Below are positions 1-10,769 of a DNA stretch of 64,000 nt, one piece after another. How positions within the stretch are numbered: position 1 is the stretch's first letter; each line of letters starts with the position of its first letter. The stretch spans positions 4,340,001-4,404,000 of the forward strand of contig VNWV01000002.1 in assembly GCA_009801085.1 (NCBI GenBank), given 5' to 3'. The notes below the pieces were generated by a model, which was given only the letters and a program-made list of their open reading frames with translations, made no database searches and was not told where the DNA came from. Source of the DNA: Lasiodiplodia sp. COLG20 (taxonomy: Eukaryota > Ascomycota > Dothideomycetes > Botryosphaeriales > Botryosphaeriaceae). Both the position numbers and the translations under genes were made by a program.

Positions 1-2050
1 GCCGATGATCCGGATGAGCTGAATGAGGGGCTCAGCGATGGTGGACTCAGTGGACAGGTATGACCTCCTTCCAGGTTGGAAAACCAATCGGATGATCTCT
101 TCCAATCGCCTGGCCGTGATTCCATGGGCGTCAGAGACCCTATACAGGTAAATCCAGACCAGTCGACATATGTTCCGAAGAGCATACGGCCGGGTAGTGC
201 GTTCCTTGAGCTTTGGTCCTAGCGGAGTGATCAGGCTCATCCATTGGGATGCAAAGGCATCGTGAGGCGATACACATGTCAAAACCGTCATGAGAGGGAA
301 GGCGATCTGCCAATGCTTTGGCTTGCTCAACATTTGTGAAATTCTTGGCTTGATGGTATCAAGGAAGCGCTTCCACTTCGGGAGGTTGACTTCAGATGTA
401 GCATTTGCTGCAATCGGCAGCAGAAGCTCTTCGAAAAGGTTGCAGTAAGCGTACTTGACGGGCTGTCCATGGACATCGGCAAAGAGCTCGGCAAGGCTCT
501 GCATCAGGTCGCAGGAGCGAGCCCAACCGTCTTCTGGGCTGTATTTGAGCTTCAAGGACTTCATTCCCCGCACAATTAGCACAGCTTTCCCCTCGATGGC
601 CCTGTTGTGGATCCCTTTGATGCTGAGGTGCTTCTGCATTTCCTTGAGGTCAGCAATGAATCTTCCCGCCACGCTGTCGAAGTTCATGTCGCTCATAACT
701 CCGAGGAGTCTACCAAAGATCGACCAATTGGCATTCCGAAGAGGTGACTCGTCCAGAGATTCGGGGTCAGCCTGCTTGAGCTGGGAGTAGATGATGTCCT
801 CAAGCCGTTCTGCCATCTCCTCTGTCACATGCGCCAAGCTGCTCTGGCCGATGATCTCCATCAAGACTCGGCAGAGGAGATATATAGAGACGGTCGATTT
901 GCGCTCAGCCTCCACGACCTCCCGTTGCAGCGCTAGCGTAGCATGCGTAGGGGCGTGCAGGTTCGTATATGCCTGAGGTTCTCCTGGTCGTCGTTGGGTG
1001 AGATCACCTGGTGGCATCACTGCTCCCCTCATCTAGCCAACAGGTCAGACAATATATACGTCCTGTCACTGGATGACCCTACCTGATCGAATTCCTTCTT
1101 CTTGTCGCTGGCCTTCTCGCTCTTCGCTTTACGCCAGAACATCAACGTATCTATCAAAGGCTTCGGTTTCTCGCGCGCGATGTGTCCAAGAGCGGATATC
1201 AATTGATCGAAGGCGGGGTCGACACCGGGGCCGCAGATGGACTCGACTCGTGGTTCTGCACCCTGCACGTCAGTGACGCATTGATTTATCTTCTGGTCCG
1301 CTTGTCCAACAAACTATCCGGAGCGTCAGCAAAGTCAGGCACCACGCACGGTTTGCACTTACCGCGTTGAACAGGTGGTGCAGGGCCAGCTCGCCCACAG
1401 TGCGGCCATGATGGTGCCGTGATTGTGAGCGCACATGCGGTTGCTTGATTCGGAGGCTATCCGTGCGATCGAGGCGCCTGGGTTCCCCACGGAACTGCTG
1501 CTCATTGTAGCTGCGGTAGTCACCGCTTACAGAGGGCGGGCCGGTGCCATATCTCGCGCCGCCGTTCGAGCCGGACGGCGAAATGCTGGCGGGGAGTTCT
1601 GCGAGCTCGTCCTGCGGCATCATGAAGGGGCCATCGAGGCCATTCGTGCCACCGGCGGCGGCGATTATTTGCGGACTGAGAGGACTGGTGGCTGGCGAGT
1701 TAACGAAGCTCGTATTCCTCGAATGTTGTATTCCATGGACGATGGAAGTATTGCGATGGTGACCGTACGACTGCGATGGCTTCCTCTCCAGCTTCCTTTC
1801 CACGCCCGCGTCCGGGCTGGGGCGCTCTCGGGAGATGGCCACGACGGGCGTTTGCGAGCGGGAGGAGCGGCCGCGCTGACTGCTCACCGTGGGCGCGCGG
1901 CCTCGTGTCACCGATGGTTCGCGAGAGGGAGCGGAGGGGGCAGAAGACGGTGCGGGAAAGTCGGAATGGTGGTGCAACGGATTGCCCACATGCTGTCGTG
2001 CCTGTGACAGAGGGGGGAGAGCTGGAACGACACGGGCGTGATCAGCAGGC
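1..2050 (-). CDS. TAO3: Furry/Tao3/Mor2-type cell morphogenesis protein, 5' part only
   Basis: N-terminal portion of the very large Furry-family scaffold that works with NDR/Orb6-Cbk1 kinases in polarised growth. The gene runs off the left edge. Exons on the minus strand: about 2050-1363 (low-complexity Ser/Pro/His-rich, ending GRTVGELALHHLFNA), 1313-1083 (FVGQADQKINQC, then FDQLISALGHIAREKPKPLI and DTLMFWRKAKSE) and 1032-1 (KSTVSIYLLCRVLMEIIGQS, then YLSTESTIAEPLIQLIRII). Both introns are about 50 nt, GT-AG, and keep frame. The conserved block beginning GRTVGELALHHLF marks the family. The 5' end is unresolved: the exon 1 frame is open up to 2187 but has no ATG upstream of a methionine pair at about residue position FMMPQDE, so a further 5' coding exon is likely. 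Possible acceptors lie near 2050 and 2015. Confidence 0.85.
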
Positions 2051-2187
2051 TGCGCGAGTAGACAGCAGAAACACGAAGAACGAGGCGCATCTGTGGCGGA
2101 CAAGGGCGGGCATGAGGCGCGGCGTGCACGCGTCCTGATGCGGAAGCACTTTCGCCTGCGGAAGCCCCGGGGCACTGAGGGGCACAC

Positions 2188-3631
2188 TACTCACCCATCC
2201 CGCCTGGAAATGCAGAGACGGCGCTCTACGCGGTGGCCATGGGCGGCTGGCGGATAGGGCGTGCGAGCGACGCGGGCAGCAACAATAATTTTATGGGCTG
2301 GCTCCGCGAAAGTGAACGACGCCCATGCGCGCAGGGAGAGAAGCTCGAGCGACGGGAGGAGCCAGTGCCTGACGGCTCGGCCCAATGGGTTTGACGCAGT
2401 GGAGGGTCCGGCCGGCGATGATCGACGGGTGTTGCGGCGAGTCACGGCGAGTTCCTGAGAGCTGCCGCGTCGCCGTCTCCTGAGTGCTTCCTTCACGCAA
2501 GCGGGTGGCGCGCCACCCCCGGTCTTCACAAACAAAAACCGTTGCCGTGCAGGGCCGTTTGCTGAGGGCGCAGCTGCCCCTGCTCGCACGCGAATGCCTG
2601 CGCCAAATCACGACGCGCGTGTGCCTTACAAGCGGGCCGCGCTCGACGCATTTGGGCCGCCAAGCACACTGCAGTCTTCCAGTTGAAGCAAAGATCCGGG
2701 CGTAGATTTGACTCTTAAATCTTACCAATATATGCAGACGTTAGCTTCAGCTACCCATGAATTTGACACTTTGTGGGAGTCAATTTGTTTTGCAGGGTGT
2801 GTGCTGGTCTGCCTCAGCCTGGCGCTGACCGGGCAGCTGATGAGAGAGCTGGGCCTTTATGCTGTCACTATTGTCCCCCGCCGTACGCCTTTGTCGCAGT
2901 CATCGGCCGCTGCGCCCGCGGGCGCCGGTAAGTGCTGACTGCGACAGGCCGCCGACAGCCGCGCCGGAGGCCCCGGGATAGTCAGCACGGTTAAGAATAG
3001 ACGACGCTTCCGGATTCGCCGTAGGCACAGTTTGCATTGAAGCTGGGGCGCCGGTCGGTGCTGCTGACCGCCGGGTAACTGGCGAGGGCGGGCGCCGTAT
3101 CCGGCGCGCTGCTCTTCCGCGCTGCACGCCGACTGCCGGCCAAGTCCCCCGGCTTTGCCCTCATTGGCCTGAAAGCGCAGTCAAAAGAAGGCATCCACGG
3201 CTCACTCCAGCCTGGCTTTCCGAGCCTTCGTTCCGCTGACTGCGAGATCCGAGGCGATTGCGAGACTTGTCGCTGTCATCGACCACCAGCCTGCCATAAG
3301 ACGCGCGCTGCCGCCCCCAAACCGACTCTTGTGCTGTCAACTGTTTGTTTGTTCTCTGTCTCGCACGGCCGCACGAGCGCGCTGCGATCCCCGGACCCTT
3401 CGGGCTGCTCCACACGTGCCCACACAAGCCGGTCTCGCTCTTCCACCCTCGGACTATTCGGGTTGCCGCTCCGCAGAACCACCGCCCCTCTGACCACGTA
3501 GCCATCGAAGTGCAGCTCGGTGACGGCCTCTTGTCCCGGCAACAGACGACGCGCGCCCGCGGGGTGAGTTCCAGCGCTGCCTATATCTCTGCTGCGCCCG
3601 GCATCGGCTGACCCTTATCCCAGCAGACATC
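2188..3631. other. Divergent intergenic region between the Tao3-like gene and P450 reductase
   Basis: About 1.4 kb of GC-rich sequence with only short open frames that lack family similarity or coherent splice sites. It must hold the missing first exon and promoter of the minus-strand morphogenesis gene and the promoter of the P450 reductase. A pyrimidine-rich stretch around 3340-3500 is consistent with a fungal transcription start region. Confidence 0.5.
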
Positions 3632-5772
3632 ATGGCGCAACTCGATACCCTCGACATCGTGGTGCTCGCCATCATCCTGGTGGGCACCGTCGCATACTTT
3701 ACGAAAGGCACATACTGGGCCAAACCAAACGATCCCTACGCGAACTCGCTCGCAAACGCCAATGGCGCGAAGGCCGGCAAGTCGAGGAACGTCCTCGAGA
3801 AGATGGACGAGACGGGCAAAAACTGCGTGGTCTTCTATGGCTCCCAGACCGGCACAGCCGAGGACTATGCCTCGCGTCTGGCCAAGGAGGGCGCCTCTCG
3901 CTTCGGCCTGAAGACCATGGTTGCTGATCTGGAGGATTACGATTACGAAAACTTGGACGTCTTCCCTGAGGACAAGGTTGCCATTTTTGTCTTGGCCACT
4001 TACGGCGAGGGCGAGCCCACGGACAACGCGGTCGAGTTCTACGAGTTTATCACCAGCGAGGATTCTGCCTTCAGCGAGGGCGGCTCCCCGGATGATCAGC
4101 CCCTGAAGAACCTCAAATACGTCGCTTTCGGTCTGGGTAACAACACCTACGAGCACTACAACTCCATGGTTCGCAACGTCGACAAGGCGCTCCAGAAGCT
4201 GGGCGCCAGTAGGATTGGCGCTGCCGGTGAGGGTGATGACGGTGCTGGTACCATGGAAGAGGATTTCCTTGCCTGGAAGGAGCCCATGTGGGCCGCCCTC
4301 ACCGAGGCTATGCAGCTCGAGGAACGCGAGGCTATTTACGAGCCTGTCTTTGACGTTGAGGAGAAGCTTGAAATGAACGCTCAAGAAGATACCGTCTACT
4401 TGGGTGAGCCTAACAAGAACCACCTGGAAGGCCAGTCTAAGGGACCGTACAACGCCCACAACCCGTACATCGCACCGATTGCCGAGTCTCGGGAACTTTT
4501 CACGTCTGGCGAACGCAACTGTCTGCACCTCGAGGTCGACGTCAGCGGCTCCAACCTGTCCTACACCACTGGCGATCATATTGCTGTCTGGCCTACCAAC
4601 GCGGGCAAGGAAGTCGACAGATTCCTTCAGATCCTTGGCTTGGCAGAGAAGCGTGACACGGTGATTAGCGTCAAGGGTGCCGATCCTACCGCAAAAGTCC
4701 CTTTCCCGTCGCCAACTACATACGACGCTGTCGTTCGCTATCACATGGAAATCTGCGCCCCGGTCTCTCGTCAGTTTGTGTCTTCTCTGGCTCCGTTTGC
4801 CCCCAACGACACCATCAAGGCCGAGATGGCCAAGATGGGCGGTGACAAGGATTACTTCCAGGAGAAGGTTTCTTCGCTCAATCTGAACATTGCGCAGTTG
4901 CTTGAGCTTCAGTCGAATGGCGAACAGTGGTCCAAGGTTCCTTTCTCAATCATGATCGAAGGCCTGCACAAGATCCAGCCGCGTTACTACTCGATCTCCT
5001 CGTCTTCGCTCGTTCAGAAGGACAAGATCTCCATCACGGCTGTTGTCGAGTCTATTGAGAAGCCTGGCGCGCCGCACATTGTCAAGGGTGTCACCACGAA
5101 CTATCTTCTGGCGCTGAAGCAGAAGCAGCATGGCGTCGCGGATCCTGACCCCCATGGTCTGAACTACGCTCTCACCGGTCCCCGTAACAAGTATGACGGC
5201 ATTCATGTGCCCGTGCACGTTCGTCACTCGAACTTCAAGCTGCCCTCGGATCCTTCCAAGCCCATCATCATGGTCGGTCCCGGCACTGGTGCTGCGCCTT
5301 TCCGTGGTTTCGTTCAGGAGCGTGCGGCACAGGCTCGCGCTGGTGAAAACGTTGGCAAGACGGTGCTCTTTTTCGGCTGCCGCAGGAGGGATGAGGACTT
5401 CCTCTACAAGGAGGAATGGGAGGTCAGTAGAAACCGTCTAAAGTTGGATTGCAGGCTTGCTAATAAATTCTACAGCAATACCAGAAGGATCTCGGCGACA
5501 AGTTCGAGATGCACACCGCCTTCTCTCGCGAGGGACCAAACAAGGTCTACGTGCAGCACAAGATCCAGGAGAACGCCGAGATGGTCGACCAGCTTCTGCA
5601 ACAAAAGGCCTACTTCTACGTTTGCGGTGACGCGGCGAACATGGCGCGCGCTGTCAACGAGCTGCTCGGCCAGATCATCTCCAAGCAGCGCGGACTGCCA
5701 GAATCCAAGGGTGAGGAGATTGTGAAGTCAATGCGCGCATCGAACCAGTACCAGGAGGATGTCTGGTCGTAA
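3632..5772 (+). CDS. cprA: NADPH-cytochrome P450 reductase
   Basis: ER-membrane diflavin enzyme that passes electrons from NADPH through FAD and FMN to microsomal P450s. Exons 3632-5422 and 5476-5772 (intron 53 nt) give 695 aa, the normal family length. Residues 8-24 form the N-terminal membrane anchor. The FMN-binding flavodoxin domain starts at VVFYGSQTGTAEDYA (about 66-80). The FAD-binding RYYSISSSS lies near 451-459. The NADPH-binding GPGTGAAPFRGF lies near 549-560. The C-terminal YFYVCGDAANMARAV and the penultimate Trp (EDVWS) are those of CPR. The donor is GTCAGT rather than GTRAGT, but splicing is certain because the unspliced frame loses the conserved end while exon 2 restores QYQKDLGDKFEMHTAFSREG. 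Divergent from the Tao3-like gene. Confidence 0.97.
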
Positions 5773-8700
5773 GCGCCATTTTGAGAAATTGCTTTTAGAC
5801 CAAATTTCTCTCTTTAAGACACCGCCTAGACAGATCTACAGCTGTGTGTGATGGCTGTCGCTTTGCCAGGGGTTGTTCGACGTGGACATATTTTCTGTTT
5901 TAGGCTTCTTTGGATGCATAGCTTTGAGTTGGCGTCGGAGTGGAATAGAGTAATGCACAGAACAATATTCAAAGAGAGTTGTTGATTGCGACCAGTGCCC
6001 GGACCTCGCACCGACGGCCGAGAAAGGCTAGCGGCATCACGGCGACGGACCCTGGAGTCTTCAGACGGCCATCTGCCGCACAAGATGGATGCCGGACCAC
6101 AGCAGCCTCTCCCGTCACCACAGGGTGCACCAGATCCCATTGAGGAATGCCTCCGCACCGAGTCCCTCTTTCAGCCACAGCTGCCTTGTGCTCACCAGAG
6201 CGCATTCCTGCATCCAGGGTCACGTCACGGGGGCCAAGGGCCCGGCACGCGAATCCAGGCACTGCCGGCGCCAGCAACGTCATGTCAACGGGAGCCCGGC
6301 GCCGGGGCAGCCTTGCTCGCGGAAAAAGAAAAGCAGCAGACAAACGGCGGTCAGGAGCGGCCATGGAGGGGAGAGTTGGGCGGGTGGCTCCCGGCAGCGT
6401 TCGGACGACTCTGCCTGCTTCCGACCGCACAGCTGTGAAACCCGGGGCGCCCGCGGAACAAAATTCCTGCATTCAAGCGAGAAGTTAAACCCCCTTTGCG
6501 TACGAGTGCTTACGCCCTGATGCGCGATCGGTCCCAGCAGCCAGGATGCAGGTCGACGCCCCCACGGACCTCAGATGATCAAGAAACAACTCTGATTGCT
6601 AGCCCAGCGCCCGCCGGCGCTCACGTCGATCCCACCCGAGCGACTGCGCGCCTGTTACGTTGTCCGTGGTAGCACCAGCCAAGATTGCCGATATGGGTGC
6701 GCGTTAAGGGCCGCGCTGCAACTAGACGATGTGACAGGTCCCATGTCGCTGCGCGTCAGGAGAACAAGCGCGGCGGCTGGCGCATCGTCAATTCCCCGGG
6801 TGCCCTGATCCGCAGGCTGTCCTGCCACGTCTCATCGCGAGATCCGATCGCAGGCGCCATGTCCGGCAGGGCGGGCCCCATCTCATGGAGCGGGCTGGCG
6901 CTCCAGACGGCCACTGGAGCCGCTACGCTTTTGGCGTCCCTCGCATGTGGTATGCGCCCACGAAGCACCAGCCGCACGGGTGGCCTCAAAGAGCAAGACG
7001 TCGTTGCACACTAGCTAGGGGAATCTTCCTGTGTCTTCCGCGTCACTCAAACCAGGCTCGCGGGCTGACAAACGCGGACCGCAGGAGCTGCATGACACCC
7101 AATGGCTCTCAGGGTCTGCACCAGCACGGGTGAGTCGTTATTTTCGAGCTTCCCGCTTTAGCAACAATGTCTTGCGGGGCATCTCTGGCTGCTCGCGAGC
7201 AAGCAACGAGCGACGTCGGCATCCGGGACGTGTCCTTGCTTCCAGCTGACGTACGCGTTTTGTTGCAGAGCGGCAAGCCAAGCACAAGTCGAGATCCTCA
7301 GTCGGCGGTGCTGAAATAGCTGGAGAGCAGCCGCGGATATGTATGACAAGCGAAGGCACAAACAAGATTCCAGACCGGGAAATGGCAAGCAACGTGCGTG
7401 CATCTTCCCGCGGGAATCTCGCAGATCCACAGGGCTGCGGGGCCGGGCTGGTGTCTGCGGTGGCCCACAGCCAGCTTAAAGTAAGAAACTCCCCTTGTGG
7501 ATGTAACTCACGCGCCGAACCTGACGTCAAATACACCCGTCTTGATGTGGCCGGTGCGGCAATGCCTCTCGGGGCGGGCATCCGGCAGAGATTGGCGCGC
7601 AGCAGCTGATAGAGTGTAAGGCGCAGATGAAACGGGCCATAAATAAGCTGCTGCCGTGCTGCGGGACGCTTGGGGCATGATATTCCTGGGCCGGTCCGCA
7701 GGACAGACGCGGTGTTGCGCGCTTCCAACGTCGCCGTCGGTAGCTCTGGCGTCGTTGGGCGAGGCAGAGCGCGCGGGCTCGCTCTGGGGCGAGGGCCTTT
7801 TCAGCCGCCTGCATGCTGTTCCTGTCTCAGTTGGAGAGTGGTTCGCATTGAGTGACTCTGTACAAGCTGCAAAAGAAACCGCCTCACCCCAAATCGCACC
7901 CTGGTCCGTCTACTACAGCCCCTTCGCACAGACTGCCGCCGTGCATTTAAAGTGCCACTCGCCCTCGAGGCAAGACACGAAGGCAGCTTGCTCTTGCGCA
8001 GACATCGCTATTGAGACAGCTTTCCCCCAGACTATCCTTAAGGGGCCGCAGGCAGGTGCATTTGCTCCGAGGCGTCCAGGTGCGCGGCCACAGCTCCCCA
8101 AACGGCGACCACGCCAGATCGCCGTGTGTACCTCCTGCTTCCAGCCTCTGCAGTCGCTGCCCGCGACGCGCGGAGCGGCGGGCGTTGCGACGGCGGCGCA
8201 TGTTCGTCTGCACCTGCCGCTGCCTCTCACTGACGTTGCCTCCTTCCAGAACAACAACCGTCGCCCACTCCCTCGCCGCTAGCGCCCAGCAGCAGCATCC
8301 GTATATCTTTCACCCCGCCGCCACCGTCTGCCTCTCCTTCTTCCCTTTCCTCCTCACACTCTTCGTCCGCCGCCACCCATCCGCCTCAGAGCTCTGCATT
8401 TCTTTGTAGCTTTCCAGACCAAGTGAGCTTGCTCCAGCCCGCCACTTCACCTCCCGGACTCTCCGCTGACCTCCGCCGCCAGCTTTTGCTCGCAGTCGCT
8501 TCCCCGCATCTTCAAGCGATCAGACATCATCGTCAGGTACGTCCGGCTCCATCAGTGCCCTCTCGCACCCGGCTCGCCACTCCCCGGCACGTACCGATGC
8601 CGAGAGCCTCACCACCCCTGAGGTCTGCCGAGCACATCATGCATGCTGTACCTTGCCGCCCGCCTCTGTGCGGCTGGTCTTCTGAGCGGATGGTAACGGT

Positions 8701-8885
8701 CATGGCCCAGGTCAATCCGACAGCCGGACAACGGTAGCTTGCCTATCAACTAACAAAACTCGTCCTCGTACCGGTGCGACATCTCCTCTCAGCTCACCAC
8801 CCCCCTCTCACCCATCAATCCCACCGACACCCTCACCGTGCCACCACCTGTACACTGCGCACGGCAACGCCGAGCTGACCAGACC
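5773..8885. other. Long non-coding interval upstream of the RRM gene
   Basis: About 3.1 kb without a gene I can support. Short frames are scattered on both strands and show no family motif or coherent splice pattern. From about 8250 to 8880 the plus strand is strongly C/T-rich (for example TTCTTCCCTTTCCTCCTCAC near 8338), which looks like the promoter and long 5' leader of the RNA-binding-protein gene. Long leaders are common for fungal regulatory genes. An unrecognised gene or non-coding RNA in 5970-8100 cannot be excluded by eye. Confidence 0.4.
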
Positions 8886-10769
8886 ATGCAGACTTCGGCC
8901 ATGGCCGCTCTCACCGACATTGAGTCTCAGCGCAAGCGCAACTTCGGCAACCCCGCGGCGAACTTTGGCAATCGCGCTGCCATGTATGGCAGCTACCAGA
9001 ACCAGGCCCAGCGTCCTTCTTTCCTGAGCACCGGACATCCTGGTATGCTGCCATACCACGGACTTGTGGGAGACCAGAGACTCGCTGCACTGACCCAGGG
9101 ATTTGCCGGTATGAACATGCACCCGTCTCTCGGCTCGGCTAAGCCGGGTTCTCATGTCCCAGCGTCGTCCGCCGAGCTTGGAGGAGTGCCTCTTCAGGCG
9201 CAGATGCAGCATGGCCAGCATGCCATGGTCTACCAGCAACACCAAATGATCCCTGGCCTCAACAACTATCACGGCCTCCCCTCGCCCGGTGTCCAGACTC
9301 CAATGAGTCACTACGTTCCCCAGACTGCGTTCCAGTACGGCCACCAGATGATGGACAACAACAGCCCCATCACCGGCAGCTGGGCCTCCCGTGTCTCGTC
9401 TTCTGAACCTTCGCTTGTCACCCCCCGGCGGGACTCCATCTCTTCTACGGAACAGGACCTTCCCGGCACGCCCTACACCGGAAACAATGCTGCTTATCAT
9501 CCCAACGTCTACATGAATGGTTCTCCGAACGCCATTTATCCCGGAAGTGGCACGCCGTCTCCTTCGCACCTGGGTCCTTTCTACGTTCCCCAGATGAACA
9601 AGGCACCGGCTCAGATCACGTCCATTCCCAGCGACATTCAAGAGCTGCTTTCAAAGGATCCGCCTATCCCGAGGGCCATCCCGGCCCCCAGCTCGCCTAT
9701 CAAGCCTCTAGACCGCAGCTTGGAGAACAAGAACGGCGAGACGAACGTCTACATCCGTGGCCTTCTTCCTGAGACGACGGATGAAATGCTCCACCAGTGG
9801 GGCATGCGTTTCGGCGATATCCAGAGCTCCAAGTCGATCATTGATGTCAAGACTAATCAGTGCAAAGGGTGCGTCTGAAGCTTAGCCATCCACCTCTCGC
9901 ACCTTTGCCTATTGCTGACGCTGTCTACTCTAGTTATGGGTTCATCAAGTACTACAACTTCAAGGATGCCGAGAACTGCATTCGTGGCTTCCACTACCTT
10001 GGCTACGAAGTCAGCTTCGCGAGGGTATTTCACAATGCTCACCTGCTTCTCGACACGGCACTGACTCGTCTAGGAATCTTTCTATGCGAAGCTGAAGAAG
10101 TTCTCGGACGAATCCAACACCAACCTCTACGTCTCCAACATTCCTCGCCACATCAACGAAGCCGAACTGACCTCCATCTTTCATCCTTACAAGGTCTGCT
10201 CCAGCAAGATCCTGCGCGACGGTGGCGGCCACGGTCGTGGTGTTGGCTTCGCTCGCTTTGAGACTCGCGACATCTGCGAGGAAGTCATCAAGAAGTTCAA
10301 CAACACCCCTGTGTCCGTTCCTGACGGCGAGGATCACGTCATCCAGATCCGTTATGCCGACACGCAGGAGCAGAAAGTCCTCAAGCAACAGACTGCTGCT
10401 GCTCGCCAGTTCAGGGCGGCTGAATTCGAGTACGGCGTACTTCAATCCAGAGCTGCGAATGCGAACGGTGGCTTGATTGCCCCCCAGCAACGCCTAAGCT
10501 CCCTCACGCCTGCTCAGAAAGAGGCCTCGAACGAGTTCGAGAACTTCCTCGCCGGTTCCAACTCGCAGAACTACCCGCCGCGCTACGACCGAAACTTCCG
10601 CAACCTGGTGGCTCGCTCATCTCAGCTCTCGCAGACTACTACAAACAACAATCTTCCTTCCGTCAAGGTGGAAGCCGAGGAGGCAGAGAAGCCTCGCCCC
10701 ACTACTCCTGTCATTGCTCACGGAGATCACTCTTCGGCCTCGAGCAATGCGCCGAGCGACCGCGAGTGA
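8886..10769 (+). CDS. Two-RRM RNA-binding protein, RBMS/MSSP (S. pombe Msa1)-like
   Basis: Predicted single-stranded nucleic-acid or mRNA-binding regulator. Exons 8886-9868, 9934-10024 and 10074-10769 keep frame and give 589 aa. ATG 8886 is chosen because frame upstream to 8838 opens only with GTG. The first 280 residues are low-complexity, rich in Gln, Asn, Pro, Ser and Gly. RRM1 begins at NVYIRGLLPETTDEMLHQWG (about 287) and its RNP1 is YGFIKYYNF, created by joining exons 1 and 2. RRM2 begins at NLYVSNIPRHINEAELTSIF (about 375) with RNP1 RGVGFARF. The C-terminus is disordered. Paired RRMs separated by a short linker are as in MSSP/RBMS proteins; the precise orthologue is inference. Its target RNAs cannot be read from sequence. 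Confidence 0.9.

Noticed and set aside
3581..4744. 387-codon open frame on the minus strand
   Set aside because: It lies antisense to the P450 reductase and is a shadow of its GC-biased codons; no family likeness of its own.
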